Below are positions 11,301-24,835 of a DNA stretch of 64,000 nt, piece by piece. The stretch is from Pithys albifrons albifrons (Eukaryota; Chordata; Aves; Passeriformes; Thamnophilidae). The first letter of the stretch is position 1. Every line of letters begins with the position of its first letter. The stretch is taken from contig NC_092463.1 of assembly GCF_047495875.1 (NCBI RefSeq), forward strand, positions 2,737,057 through 2,801,056. Reading direction: 5' to 3'. The notes beneath the pieces were generated by a model, which saw only the letters and a program-made list of their open reading frames with translations, did not search any database and had not been told where the DNA came from. Position numbers and translations under genes: made by a program.

Positions 11301-13586
11301 GGAGGAGCCGTGCTGGGAGCTCCCTGCCCTGGCGTTCCTGGTGGAGGTGAGCCCGATGGCGAGCGCTGCCTGGCCCAGCTGCCTCCACCTCTCGGCCCTC
11401 CCGCAGCAGCAGCTGCCCGGGACGGTGCCCGCACTCTGGGCGGGCCGGGGCTCCTGCCGGCCGGGCACCCCGTCACTGCTCTGTGCCTTTCAGCTCCTGG
11501 ACGGCCTGGACGTCAGCAAATGGCATCAGAGTGTCCTGCAGGTCCTGTCGAGGCACCTGCGCAGTGAGTGCCCGGAGAGGCGTCGCCTGGCTCTCAGGGG
11601 CCTCATGGTTCTCAGCGAGGATCCCTCCATGGTAAGCAAGGGGCTGAAGCCGTGCTGGTAACCTGGGGCTGGGCAAGGCAGTCCCTTGGCCTTGGCCGGC
11701 CTCGGCGAGCTGTGCCAGCTACTCTCAGCTCTGCCGCTGCCTCCCTCTTCAACTGCCCGTGCCCAGCGGGACAGGCCTTTGGCCTCAGGGCCCTGTGGCA
11801 GCAGCGTGGGGGCTGCACTGCCACAGTGGGGCAGCTGTTTGGGGCCTCACAGCACAGCATTGTGTTCCACACAGGTCAAAAGCCTCTGCAGCCACTCTGA
11901 AAGCCTCCTGGAGCTGCTGTGTGATGGAGACAGAGAGCTGGTCATCATGAGCCTCTCTGTGTTCCTGAATGTGCTCCGGGAGGAGGACAGTAGAGCACTC
12001 AGCTCCACTGCCCCCAGGCTGGCTGAGGCGCTCCTGCCTCTCTTTGACAACGTAAGGCTCTGTGTCCCCAGCCACAGGCACTGGGTGCTGCCAGGAAACC
12101 TGGTGCCCTGTGCATTTTCAGGCCTGGGTCTCCTCCTGGTGGGCATGGAGCAGCCAGTGCTGAGCTCTTTCTCTCTTCTTTGGCCCCAGGACAACAGTCA
12201 TCTGAGGCTGCTCTCCATCTGCCTCTTGCGAGAACTCGTGGAGTTGCTGGCAGAAGAGGGAGCAAAGGCCTGGAAGACGCTGATGCGCCAGAGCCTGGTG
12301 CCCCTGTTCTTCCACTGGCACGACAAGAACCAGCGCGTGGCAGAGGTGAGCACTTGTGGGCTCCGGTGTCCCCAGGGGAAGGGGCTGGGATGCCTCCTGC
12401 CCTGGGGCCTGGCGGGCTCCGGCCTGCGCCTGGCCTTGCTCCAGGGACGCAGCTCCTGTGCCCTGGGCTCTGGTGCCATGTCCCGCTCTCTGCTGCTCTG
12501 CAGGCCTCTCGGGGAATGTTACATCGCGCTGCAACGTTCCTCAAGAGGAGGGATCTGGAGCAGCTGATTAAAACAGAGAAGCCCTTCAAGTTCTGCGACC
12601 ACCTGGTAGGGACGACCCCAAAGGCCCAGCCCCGGGCTGGACAAGCCCCCAGCCCCCGATGCCCAGTGTGTGGGCTGGCACTGTGCCTCTGCCCACTGCT
12701 GCGCCCACCTCTGGGACACCAGCCTGGGCTCCACACGCTCCTCCCTTGCCTCGGGCTGTGCGGGCAGGGGAGGCCAGTGCTGGGCACGGGCAGTGCCCGG
12801 CCAAGGGACACAGCCTCAGCCGACCCTTCCCCCCTGACCCGGCGCTCTCTGCAGATGGAAAAGGACGTGAGCAGACGAGCCAAGTACCTGCGCCAGGCCC
12901 TGCCGTACCTGCAGAGCCCACAGGAGCCCCTGCGAAAGGCGGCCCTCAAGTTCATGGGTGAGCCCCCAGCCCGCGCTGCCTCCCCGCCCGCTGCAGCTCG
13001 GCCCCAGCCCCGCCTGCTGCAGCCGCAGCACCAGCCGGCCCAGGGGCTGTGCAGCCTGACAGGCTCGCTGTTCACAGGGCTCGCCAAGTGGCACATGAAA
13101 GACCAGCCCAAAGACCTGGCGCGCATCATCAAGGGTGAGTCAGGGCACTGGGCTGGCACTGGGGGCTGGCGGGGACGAACACAGGCCCTGGACACGGAGC
13201 TGCAGTCCCTGCCTGCTTGCACAAGGCTCTGTTCCCTGCACGACATGGCCAGGACACAAACACACACTCGGCTCCTGCTCCCTCCTGGCCATGGCAAGAG
13301 CTGCTTGGGATGGCCCCGTCAGGAGGGGCTCCTCGGGTACCCCCACAACCGGGCTCTGACCGTGGCTCTCTTCCTCTCTCTGCCAGCCCTTGACGACGCC
13401 ATGAGTGAGGAAACCTGTCCCGCATATACCAACATGCGATTTGCAGTTTGGGACACTTACAGACGGGCAGTAGAAAATTCTGCTGCTGCACCGAGACACC
13501 CGACGTCCCAGCGGCAGGACCGCAACAAAGCCCCGACGCCACGTCTTTGCGGAGCTGGAGCTCCACCTTCTTCCGAGCTCCAATGA
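8369..13586 (+). CDS. MROH-like: MROH-like HEAT-repeat protein, copy B (847 aa, complete)
   Basis: Fifteen exons: 8369-8492, 8718-8782, 8896-9579, 9752-9900, 10179-10326, 10565-10752, 10841-10978, 11232-11346, 11494-11631, 11875-12051, 12190-12345, 12504-12605, 12855-12957, 13078-13134, 13387-13586. The sum is 2544 nt and all introns (88-278 bp) are GT-AG. The start is the first ATG after the inferred TSS, in context GGGCCATGG. Residues 1-63 are a basic head (LFRLFRRKKKNRK). Residues 64-291 come from exon 3 and are mostly 11-residue Asp-rich repeats. Residues 292 to about 800 are helical HEAT-type repeats (for example LPTLLGVMEDWPLHS, SRHLRSECPERRRLAL). A polar tail follows. No signal peptide or membrane span is apparent, so it is probably intracellular. 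B has Arg in exon 10 (APRLAE) and Ser in exon 13 (EKDVSRR). Family assignment is from remembered avian MROH motifs; function is unknown. Confidence 0.92.
9016..9462 (+). repeat. 33-bp coding repeat (11-residue units), copy B
   Basis: About 13 degenerate units of 11 residues lie inside exon 3, with the pattern P-x-D-G-T-x-x-C/S-D-x-A (for example PVDGAENSDMA, PADGTEASDMA). The domain is acidic and lacks large hydrophobic residues, so it is probably disordered. Confidence 0.85.
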
Positions 13587-13941
13587 GGCGGCAGAAGATT
13601 AGACACCTCGTGGCCTCTGCGTCGCTCATCGATATCTCCCTCCCTTCCATTCCCTTCTCCTGACCCCACTTCATCCTTCCCTTTCCTCATCTCTCTGCAC
13701 AGCTGCATCCCTCCAGCCCTCACACCCTGCCCCTTCTCTTCTCCTGGCCGCAGCTCATCCCTCCCGTTCCCTTCTGCCCAATGCTCCTCAGTCCCCTTCC
13801 TTTCTGCCCACAGCCTATCCCTCCCATTCCTTCTGCCACAAACTCATCCCTTGCCCCTTCCCTTCTCCTGCCCAGTGCTCAACCTTGCGCCTTCCCTTCT
13901 ACCCAAAGCTGATCCCTCCCCTTCCCTTCTCCTCCCCAAAG

Positions 13942-14281
13942 GTCATCCCTGTCCCTTCCCTTCTCCTCCCCACAGTTCATCCCTGTCCCTTCCCTTCTCC
14001 TCCCCACAGTTCATCCCTGTCCCTTCCCTTCTCCTCCCCACAGTTCATCCCTGTCCCTTCCCTTCTCCTCCCCAAAGGTCATCCCTGTCCCTTCCCTTCT
14101 CCTCCCCACAGTTCATCCCTGTCCCTTCCCTTCTCCTCCCCACAGTTCATCCCTGTCCCTTCCCTTCTCCTCCCCACAGTTCATCCCTGTCCCTTCCCTT
14201 CTCCTCCCCACAGTTCATCCCTGTCCCTTCCCTTCTCCTCCCCACAGTTCATCCCTGTCCCTTCCCTTCTCCTGCCCCAAG
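13942..14281 (+). repeat. 34-bp minisatellite in 3' UTR of copy B
   Basis: Ten 34-bp units match the order and variants of the copy A array, including the same AAAG-ending units first and fourth. This marks A and B as very recent duplicates or recently homogenised here. Confidence 0.95.
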
Positions 14282-14342
14282 CTCATCCCTGCCCCTTCCC
14301 TTCTCCTTCCCCACACTTCATTCCTCCCCTTCCCCTTATTTC

Positions 14343-14348
14343 AATAAA
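14343..14348 (+). terminator. Poly(A) signal of copy B
   Basis: AATAAA sits at the position homologous to 3473 in copy A, 757 bp after the stop codon. Confidence 0.75.
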
Positions 14349-14369
14349 TATTATATTTCCCCCACTTCT

Positions 14370-17300
14370 ATGCATCTTTGTTACAATCAAACGCCATAAA
14401 ACCTGAGCCCTGGGGCACACGGGTCTGAGCTCCACCTCATTCTCGGCTCAAGTGAGCCTGACAGTAACACCAGACACCTCCTGTCCTCTACAGCGACATG
14501 GACAAATCCCTCCATTCCACTCCCTTCTCCGCACTCCACTTCATCCCTCCCTTTCCTGGCCTCTCTCTCTGGACAGCTGTCTCCCTCAAGCCCTCAGACC
14601 CTGCCCCTTCCCTTCTCCTGCCCAAAGCTCACCCTGCCCCTTCCCTTCTCCTGCCCAGAGCCATTCCCACCCACACCCTGGCACAGGCTGCCAGCTCCTC
14701 ATGGCTGCTCTGGGATCAGCCCAAGCTCCCAAACAAGCAGGGAAAACCTCTCTGCCATGCTCTGAGAGACAGGATTTAGTGACAGCCAGGCACGCTCAGC
14801 CTCACAGGCTCCTTCTCCCACAGCTGGTGATGCCTCAAAAGGCCACAAAGAATCCTCCAACACTCCTTTTTGAGTCTGAGAAAGCAAAGCATTCTTTATT
14901 TGCAGCAAGCTGGCTGCACAGGAATCCTTTCCAAAGCACACCCCCAGGGTTACAGAGGTGCTGTAGTTTTATCCTGCAACACCTGACGCTCCATCAGCTG
15001 TGAACCCACACCCCAAACCAGCCCTCCCACAGCACTGCACTCACCACGTCTCTGACACGCCCCCAAACTGGGTTGGAAGGCTCAAAAACACCTATGTCCT
15101 TCTCCTTCCCATCTTGTCCCGTTCTTGACCTCGGGCCCTGGGCACAAAACCAGCCTTCTGGAACAGCTTCAGGCTCCTTGGACTGCCTTGGTGGGATGTC
15201 ATGTCTCTTTTTCACGATGTTTTCACAGATACAGGAGCCTTCTTATCTCATTAGAAATTCCTCTCTGTTGAAACTCTTAACAAAGCATCTTAGAAAATGG
15301 GTGCAAAGGCATTATTTCCATACCAGGATCTGTGTAATAGAGGTTTTAGGCTCCATTTGCCTCCCTCAGAGACTGAAAAGGTTTCCATCCTGTTAAGTCT
15401 CTGCTAGTTACAGTTCATGTTGAACCATAAGGGTGAACAATAACTACAACACTGGATCCCACTGCAGCCTCATCTGCCAACACAAACGAGGAGTACAATT
15501 GTCAGGAACAGCTGTTTTATCGGGGCCCGATCCCGTAACTAGGGAGGAAGTTTGTGGCACATATTTTCAAAACCCTAAAGAGGACAGGATGACTTTTATA
15601 GTATAAAGGGACTGACTGCCAGTCACACATCTAGAGGCCTGCCGGGAGCTCAGCCAGAGCACGGGGTGTGTGGAGTTTGGTGCAACACCAAACAGCACCC
15701 TGGCCCCATCAGGAGCTCCTGACAGAGAACTTGCATTCTCTGAAAGGTTTTCAGGCCCTGTCGGGGCAGACCACCCTGCCACACTCTGCCCCTTGACTGC
15801 AGTCAATTGTCTTTACCCCATGGAGTGGTAGTGCAGGTACCTCTTGCCTCCATGCCATAAAAGCCTCCTCTGGAGATGTGTGTGTTGTCACAACAACGAG
15901 TGACATTGATATCAAGTGTACACACATAGATGTGCCTCTAATGAACCCCAACACAACAGCTGCATCACAGGAACAGGGAGTCTCATTGCAGCAAGCTGAG
16001 TATTTGCTGCAGCCAGGGACGATCTAAACAAATCACCTCATGGGCCATGTTTCCACTTTGTTTCAGACATTGCAAGCAAGATGTGAACATGGACCTCGGG
16101 GGGAGCTCCTAAAATCAGTCTCTGCTTGCAGGGACTGGGAGAGCTCCACAGGTTACTCAGACACTTCTTTCCCTTTCACTGGCACTGCTTAGCACAGGAT
16201 TCTTCTCTGGAGAACTCAGCATTTCCCATATTCCTTGCTCAACACATCAGGCAATTTTACAAAACATCCTGGAGACAAATTTAAAGGGAGACACATTTCA
16301 GTTCAGAATCACAGGAAACTCTGTGTGGATTCTCCAGCTGAATTCAGGGAGGAATGTCTTTCCCTGCTGCAGCAATCAGAGACAAGATAAAAACATTCAA
16401 AGCAATGCTGGGGAGAGCCATAGACTGACTGAAAAACTACCGGGACCAAAAATTGACACATCTAAACACTGCAAGTTACCCAGAGAGAGTGTATAGAAAC
16501 AATCAATGCAGCAAAAACACAGTGTGAGTTTTCTCTTCTGTTCCGTATCATCTTCTCATGAACCACCTGCAAGAGGAGAAAACTCAGGCCCACTTAGACC
16601 TGTTGACAGAGGGCACTGCCCACCTGGCTGTGACTCAATAATCAAACTCACAGGAAAAGGAACCAAAAGACAACAAAGGACAATAATGACAGTCTATAAT
16701 ATAATGAAAATATTTCCAAGTCTCTGGGACTTTAACAACACTACACAAGTTAGAGTAGCCACCCATCCTTTTGGGACCCTTTCAGAATTAGAGAAAAACA
16801 GTTTGTGTCAGATTGGCACATGCTGTTAAAGCTTTCTAACCTTTCTATCCTAGTCTGGATTCTCAAAGCCTGATCCATATACACACCACCTTTGGAAGCC
16901 ACAAGCCCATCTACAGCCATTCAGTTCTGTTTGGCTGCCTTAGGAAAGCTGCTCATTTCCATTTACAAGACTTTTTAACCATGAGAGAAGCCTGCTCACA
17001 AACTTGCCCTTCTTCTTTCCATGCCCCTCAACTCTTTGAAGCCATGTTTGCTATTCTATGCAAGGTCCTGCTTAGGATGGTTGACTAATCCAGCTACAAA
17101 TGGCCATGTTATAATACTACAAACCATATTCTGCAAAGGCAAAAGGGAAATCACTTAATGATACTCCTGTCTGATTCCGTTCTGGCTTTATCTGCAGTGA
17201 GCCCACTGCTCTCTTCTTCTTCCCTACGTCTTGGTTACTTCTTCTCTGACCTGAGATCTCATCTCAGCCATTGTGCTCACAGTCCAAAAGTTTTCTGTGC

Positions 17301-18756
17301 TGATGCATCCCATGGTCAGGCCCTCGTCTGGATTACCTGAGCTGGAGCTTTTCTGGCAGATTCACTGTCTCGGACCAAACTGTGCCACTCTCAGTGCACA
17401 TTCTGCACAAGCACCTCCTGCAGATCTGCTCTCCTGGAATAACTTCAGGAACATCATCTTGTTCCAGTAACGCAGCTCGGTGCTGTGTCCTGCTCGGGGA
17501 CAGCCCCTGGCCCCCTCTTTCTTGCAGTCCCGGATGAAGTCCATGCACAGGGATGGAGCAGTGGCTGCTACAGCCCCCACACACCCAGGCCACTCTCAAA
17601 TAACATTGTCCAACTGCTTGGAGAAGGTCCTTGGGTCTGATTTGGACAATTCCCACATCATCTCCTGCCCTAAACATTGCATCCCCACCATCAAGAATCA
17701 AAACCCCATTACAATTGTCCACCCGCTCCTCATGAGCCACTGGCCCACCCCAGGAGTCTCCAGGAGTGGGGTGTGGAAAAGTTCTTTCCTTCTGTTCACT
17801 CATCAGTATCTGACACTCCAAAACATTCATCAAATTCCAGGCACTGAGCAGCAGCAGCAAAACTTCACTGTGTCAACACACAGAAGGCACAACACATCCC
17901 TGACATGTCCCTTACAGCTCTCCTCGCATGTATTTAATAAGGATGTGCATTGTCTGGCATCTTAAACTCACGTGAACAGTCCCAAAAATACATTTACTCC
18001 CAAGATGAAACTTCCAGCACATGAAAAAACAAACAGATCCTTGTCTTAACTTTGAGGTACTTTCTCACAATAGGTGTAGTTCCAATTCTTTCTATATTAG
18101 GAAGCAATAGAATAGAGGTTTTAGGCCACAGAAGTGAAACCAAACACAGCAGAGACGTCCAGTACAAACTCTTTGCATGGGCAGAATTTCCTTGTGCCAC
18201 ATCAGTTTTGCTTGGGAATGCTGCAGTGGAAACCAGGGGCTGGGATCACTGCATCCCCTCTGGGATCCCACCTCCTTTCCCTGACACTTTGCCTCACACA
18301 GACCCAGCTGCCCATATATATTTCTGAAGAAGCTGAGGCTGATGTGGGGTGAGGTTTGAGACACACATGACAAGGAAGAACCTCTGTCCTCCTGGAATCA
18401 TGGACTGCAAAGTCACCTGGGAACCACCTGCATCATCCAGAGACTTCCCTGAGCTCAGGACAAACACCACCAGCCTTTACTGCCAAGCATATAAACTCTA
18501 CACTTTATGACTTGCCCAAATATTATCACAGAACTAGAGAACACTTTGGGTTGAAGGGATCTCAAAGACCATGCAGTTCCATCCCACAGCAGTGAGCTGC
18601 TCAGGGAGCAACACCCTCACTTGTTTGGGGTGCCTTTGTAACACTGAGTGAACTTTGGTTTCATGGACAGCTTTTATCCCAGCCATCCTGGATGCTTTAC
18701 AGGACGGATTCCTTTCAATCTGGGACAGGTTGGCCAGGCTGGAGGAGGCCCCAGAA
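14370..18756. other. Spacer between copies B and C
   Basis: This is nearly the same sequence as the A-B spacer. The relic 3' UTR near 14530-14670 has one CCTGCCCCTTCCC block fewer, and about 15 bp is missing near 18607. I see no supported gene on either strand. It contains a CR1 fragment at 18525-18597. Confidence 0.6.
18525..18597 (-). mobile_element. CR1: CR1 LINE 3'-end fragment upstream of copy C
   Basis: Homologous to the fragment upstream of copy B, with the same breakpoints. It was therefore inherited by duplication and not inserted independently. Confidence 0.7.
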
Positions 18757-18895
18757 CCCTTTGTGACACTGTGGCCATCGCGGATGGGATGGGACAGGGC
18801 AGGGTGTCCCAGGGCCCTTTGTGACACGGTGGCCATCACCAATGCATTGGAAGGGCAGGGTGTCCAAGGGCCCTTTGTGACACACCCTTATATAG
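18757..18895 (+). promoter_or_regulatory. Core promoter of copy C
   Basis: Three CCCTTTGTGACAC elements begin at 18757, 18815 and 18871. TATATAGG begins at 18889. Spacing matches copy B. Confidence 0.75.
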
Positions 18896-19191
18896 GTGTT
18901 GGCGCCAACGCGGCCACATCACAGTGCTCAGAGCAGGCGACGGGAGAGGACGGGACAGAGCGGTGTCGTCAGGAGCTTCCTCACAGCACACGCCTTTCTC
19001 GCCCACCCGAAGCTTTTCCCAGAGTTCTCTTTCTAGCCAGTACCCTCGAGGCCACCCCACGGGATTTGGTGACCGGGGCTTTTCCCAGGCCTCACCACTC
19101 CCTGTGGAAGGGGCCCTCGGGGCCATTCTCCAGGACCAGGGGCTTTTCAGAGGTGTCCCCCTTGCAGGTACCATCCGGACCACACTGGGCC

Positions 19192-22100
19192 ATGGCAGGG
19201 GGATGCTTCAGCCTTTTCCGCCTCTTCCGGAGGAAGAAGAAGAACAGGAAAGGCCCTGGGGCTGCCCCAGCACAGAAACCTGAGGAGGTGCAGCACTTCC
19301 AGCCCCAGCAGCAGGGTGAGTGCTGGAGCTGGGCCACAGGGATGGCATGGTGGCTGCAGCCAGCTGGGCCCCTTCCCGGCCCCTGTGCACATGGCCAGGC
19401 AAAGGGACATGAACAGAGGGCCCAAGGCTGATTCCCGCAGCATCCGTGCTCCAGGCACTGCCTGTGCAGGGCTGGGCTGGGCTCTGTTCGGCGGCCTCTC
19501 CCGCAGCCCCTCAGCTCTGACTGCGCTCGCTCTTTGCCAGACCCAGCCCGGGACCGGACACAAGAGCAGCACCGTGCCCGTGGCCGCTTCCGCAGAGCTG
19601 TTCAGGTACCTGCAGCCATCCCCACCTGGCTGCACCTGCTGGCACTGCTCAGCCTGTCACCGCTGGCACACCACTCCATGGCATTTCCCTCTCTTCCCTG
19701 CCCTTTCTTCTCCTGCAGAGATTGCTGAAATTCATGGCAATTCGGCGTAGAACAGCCAGGACCACACCAGCTGACGCTGTGGCACAGTCTGACACCAGGC
19801 CAAGCAAGATCGAGGTGAAGGCTGATGTCCACCCTGCACCTGTTGATGGTGCAGAAAACTCTGACATGGCATCAGCTGATGGCAAGGAAACCTGTGACAC
19901 GGCACCCACTGTGGACAAAGCCAACTGTGACATGGAACCAATTCAGGCCAGAGCCAACTGGCACTCAGTACCAGCTGATGGCACAGAAGCCTCAGACATG
20001 GCAGCAAGGAATGGTACAGACAACTGTGAGTCAGCACCAGGTGATGATGCAGCAACATCTTCCATGTCACCAAGTGATGGCACAGACAGCTCTGACACCA
20101 GCCTGAGCAGTGCCATCACAAATGCTGACCCAGCACCAGAAGACAGAGAAACCACTGAAGTGCCACCCAGTGATGACACAGACACTTGTGAGCCAGCACC
20201 AATTGATGGCATAACCTCGGACACCGCTTGGACTGATGACCCTGACTCTGTGTTGACGGATGACATGACAGACTCTGACACCGCAGCAACTGATGCCATG
20301 GCCAAGGATGATGCCATGGCCAAGGGCATAGGAAGCACTGCTGTCACTGAGGCACTCAATCCAGAAGATTTCCAGGAGAAAGATGTCCCCAGTGCAAAGC
20401 AAGTAAGCAGACACACTGTGGCCAGGGCTCCAGCCCTGCCAGGGCTCTTGTGGCCCCTCAAGTCAGAACCGCTGGGCCCCCTCAGCCTTTGAGGCCAGCA
20501 TAGTGTGGTGGGAAGAGAAGCCCTTCCCAGGGGAAGCTGGGACACTGGCTGGCTCTGGCACCTCACCAACTGTCCCCTGTTCCTCCTTCAGGTGCCAGCC
20601 ATCGTCAGGTACATCCACCAGTGGCTCATGTGCCAGTGGTCTCCAGATGTCACGCCGCCCAGGAACATTTGCAGCCTGGCCGACGCACACCCCCACGATG
20701 TCGTGACGACTCTCCTGCGCTGTGCCCCATCCTGTGACAGGTACAGGGCCCAGCTGCTTTGCTGGCTCAGGGCTCACCAGCCTTTAGAACCCATCACCTT
20801 GCAGAGCCTGTCTCCCATGCTCTGCCAGATACAAACACAGAGTTCCACGCCCCTCTGGTGCCTCCCTTTCCCACCCTGCCATGTCAGCCCCCAGTCCTGC
20901 TGCCATGCTCCCTCCTGGCCCCTCAAAGCACTCTGGCTCTTTCCCCTGGGCCCCCACGGCTGCCAAGGCCGTGGCACTGTTGCCCAGAGCTCCCTGACAC
21001 AGAGCTCTGACCCCACAGAGCTGCTGCAATCCTGTGGAGGACCATGGCCTCCTCGGGAACCACAGCGCAGAAGGTGCTGCCAACGCTGCTCGGCGTCATG
21101 GAGGACTGGCCCCTGCACAGCACGGCCACCTCCGACGGGGACGACACCCATGTCTGCGCCCTGGCTGTGAGTTTCTGAACTGGCCTTTGCTGCTCCCACA
21201 TCGCCTCTCCAGCGGCTCTCCATCCTCCCCCCCCACCGCATCTCCCGCCTTGGGCTTTGGGCTGCAGCTCTGCCTTAGGGGCACGTTCAAGGGCACCAGA
21301 CCTGCTGCTCCCCCTGGGTCTCCCCTGGCCTCTCCCTCCCACACTCGGGCCCTGCCACGTGGACGACCCGGCACTGAGCGTGTCTCCCTGTGGTTCTATT
21401 ACAGGCAACCCTGGCACTGTGGCTGATGGTCCAGGAGCCCCAGTGCCAGGATGCCCTGAGGATTTATGCCCCCCACCTCCTCCTGGCTCTGCTCAGCCAA
21501 GTTCACATGAGCACAGAGCAGATGCCACAGGAGCTCAACACCTTCTGGAGGACATGCCAGGACCAACACGGCCTTCCCACCAACCCCAACAGGTGCTCCA
21601 TCCCAGTCCTCTCTCCCTCCCACTCCCTCGGGGCTGGGGCCACCGCTCCCACCATGACCTGGGCTTTGCTCTGCACACAGCTTTGCAGTACACACCATCA
21701 AGGCCCTGCTCTGCCGCCTGCACTGGGACAACGAGGTGGTGTCAGTGGAGCACAAGCGTGGTTGGGACATGCTCCTCTGTGCTGACACCTACCACTATGC
21801 AGTGGGTCTGCTGGCCAGGTGAGACCCCCTTCTCCCCACTGCCCCCACAGCTCTGCCCGGGCGTGGGGCAACCCACACAACCACCGTGGGTGTAAGTCAA
21901 AATGCCTTTGCACCAAGGGATGGCTGAGGAGAGATGGGTGCACAGGAGCAGCCACATCCCAAAGCACTTGTGACCCATCCAGGGCTGGTGGGGAAAGATC
22001 TGTGAGTGTGTCCTGGCAGAGCTTTGCCCACCCTGCTCAGTGTCCATGGCTCCTTTTTTCCCCCTGACAGGGAGATGACCCATGTCTTAGTCCCAAGGGA

Positions 22101-24480
22101 TTCCTTGATCCCAACCCACCTGCTGGGGCTCCTCAGCAGGGAGGAGCCGTGCTGGGAGCTCCCTGCCCTGACGTTCCTGGTGGAGGTGAGCCCGATGGCG
22201 AGCGCTGCCTGGCCCAGCTGCCTCCACCTCTCGGCCCTCCCGCAGCAGCAGCTGCCCGGGACGGTGCCCGCACTCTGGGCGGGCCGGGGCTCCTGCCGGC
22301 CGGGCACCCCGTCACTGCTCTGTGCCTTTCAGCTCCTGGACGGCCTGGACGTCAGCAAATGGCACCAGAGTGTCCTGCAGGTCCTGTCGAGGCACCTGCG
22401 CAGTGAGTGCCCGAAGAGGCGTCGCCTGGCTCTCAGGGGCCTCATGGTTCTCAGCGAGGATCCCTCCATGGTAAGCAAGGGGCTGAAGCCGTGCTGGTAA
22501 CCTGGGGCTGGGCAAGGCAGTCCCTTGGCCTTGGCCGGCCTCGGCGAGCTGTGCCAGCTACTCTCAGCTCTGCCGCTGCCTCCCTCTTCAACTGCCCGTG
22601 CCCAGCGGGACAGGCCTTTGGCCTCAGAGCCCCTCTGGCAGCAGCGTGGGGGCTGCACTGCCACAGTGGGGCAGCTGTTTGGGGCCTCACAGCACAGCAT
22701 TGTGTTCCACACAGGTCAAAAGCCTCTGCAGCCACTCTGAAAGCCTCCTGGAGCTGCTGTGTGATGGAGACAGAGAGCTGGTCATCATGAGCCTCTCTGT
22801 GTTCCTGAATGTGCTCCGGGAGGAGGACAGTAGAGCACTCAGCTCCACTGCCCCCAGGCTGGCTGAGGCGCTCCTGCCTCTCTTTGACAACGTAAGGCTC
22901 TGTGTCCCCAGCCACAGGCACTGGGTGCTGCCAGGAAACCTGGTGCCCTGTGCATTTTCAGGCCTGGGTCTCCTCCTGGTGGGCATGGAGCAGCCAGTGC
23001 TGAGCTCTTTCTCTCTTCTTTGGCCCCAGGACAACTGTCATCTGAGGCTGCTCTCCATCTGCCTCTTGCGAGAGCTTGTGGAGTTGCTGGCAGAAGAGGG
23101 AGCAAAGGCCTGGAAGACGCTGATGCGCCAGAGCCTGGTGCCCCTGTTCTTCCACTGGCACGACAAGAACCAGCGCGTGGCAGAGGTGAGCACTTGTGGG
23201 CTCCGGTGTCCCCAGGGGAAGGGGCTGGGATGCCCCCTGCCCTGGGGCCTGGCGGGCTCTGGCCTGCGCCTGGCCTTGCTCCAGGGATGCAGCTCCTGTG
23301 CCCTGGGCTCTGGTGCCATGTCCCGCTCTCTGCTGCTCTGCAGGCCTCTCGGGGAATGTTACATCGCGCTGCAACGTTCCTCAAGAGGAGGGATCTGGAG
23401 CAGCTGATTAAAACAGAGAAGCCCTTCAAGTTCTGCGACCACCTGGTAGGGACGACCCCAAAGGCCCAGCCCCGGGCTGGACAAGCCCCCAGCCCCCGAT
23501 GCCCAGTGTGTGGGCTGGCACTGTGCCTCTGCCCACTGCTGCACCCACCTCTGGGACACCAGCCTGGGCTCCACACGCTCCTCCCTTGCCTCGGGCTGTG
23601 CGGGCAGGCGAGGCCAGTGCTGGGCACGGGCAGTGCCCGGCCAAGGGCACAGCCTCAGCCGACCCTTCCCCCCTGAACCGGCACTCTCTGCAGATGGAAA
23701 AGGACGTGACCAGACGAGCCAAGTACCTGCGCCAGGCCCTGCCGTACCTGCAGAGCCCACAGGAGCCCCTGCGAAAGGCGGCCCTCAAGTTCATGGGTGA
23801 GCCCCCAGCCCGCGCTGCCTCCCCGCCCGCTGCAGCTCGGCCCCAGCCCCGCCTGCTGCAGCCGCAGCACCAGCCAGCCCAGGGGCTGTGCAGCCTGACA
23901 GGCTCGCTGTTCACAGGGCTCGCCAAGTGGCACATGAAAGACCAGCCCAAAGACCTGGCGCGCATCATCAAGGGTGAGTCAGGGCACTGGGCTGGCACTG
24001 GGGGCTGGCGGGGACGAGCACAGGCCCTGGACACGGAGCTGCAGTCCCTGCCTGCTTGCACAAGGCTCTGTTCCCTGCACGGCATCACCAGGACACACAC
24101 ACACAACACAGGATCCAAGGACACAGGGGGACTGGTGGACAGCACCTTCCCGCTCCTCCTCTCGGCTCCTGCTCCCTCCTGGCCATGGCAAGAGCTGCTT
24201 GGGATGGCCCCGTCAGGAGGGGCTCCTCGGGTACCCCCACAACCGGGCTCTGACCGTGGCTCTCTTCCTCTCTCTGCCAGCCCTTGACGACGCCATGAGT
24301 GAGGAAACCTGTCCCGCATATACCAACATGCGATTTGCAGTTTGGGACACTTACAGACGGGCAGTAGAAAATTCTTCTGCTCCACCGAGACACCCGACGT
24401 CCCAGCGACAGGACCGCAACAAAGCCCCGACGCCACGTCTTTGCGGAGCTGGAGCTCCACCTTCTTCCGAGCTCCAATGA
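19192..24480 (+). CDS. MROH-like: MROH-like HEAT-repeat protein, copy C (847 aa, complete)
   Basis: Exons: 19192-19315, 19541-19605, 19719-20402, 20592-20740, 21019-21166, 21405-21592, 21681-21818, 22071-22185, 22333-22470, 22715-22891, 23030-23185, 23344-23445, 23694-23796, 23917-23973, 24281-24480. Every exon has the same length and phase as in copy B and the frame is open to TGA. Exon 3 gives the same protein as copy B. Private changes are EMTHVLV and LTFLVE in exon 8, PKRRR in exon 9 and SSAPPRH in exon 15. Exon 11 has DNCHLR, sharing Cys with copy E. Intron 9 carries GAGCCCCTCTGG and intron 14 an insert of about 54 bp (24080-24165), both otherwise found only in copy E. Function is unknown. 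Confidence 0.92.
19839..20285 (+). repeat. 33-bp coding repeat (11-residue units), copy C
   Basis: About 13 degenerate 11-residue units in exon 3, with the same protein sequence as in copy B. Confidence 0.85.
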
Positions 24481-24835
24481 GGCGGCAGAAGATTAGACAC
24501 CTCGTGGCCTCTGCGTCGCTCATCGATATCTCCCTCCCTTCCATTCCCTTCTCCTGACCCCACTTCATCCTTCCCTTTCCTCATCTCTCTGCACAGCTGC
24601 ATCCCTCCAGCCCTCACACCCTGCCCCTTCTCTTCTCCTGGCCGCAGCTCATCCCTCCCGTTCCCTTCTGCCCAATGCTCCTCAGTCCCCTTCCTTTCTG
24701 CCCACAGCCTATCCCTCCCATTCCTTCTGCCACAAACTCATCCCTTGCCCCTTCCCTTCTCCTGCCCAGTGCTCAACCTTGCGCCTTCCCTTCTACCCAA
24801 AGCTGATCCCTCCCCTTCCCTTCTCCTCCCCAAAG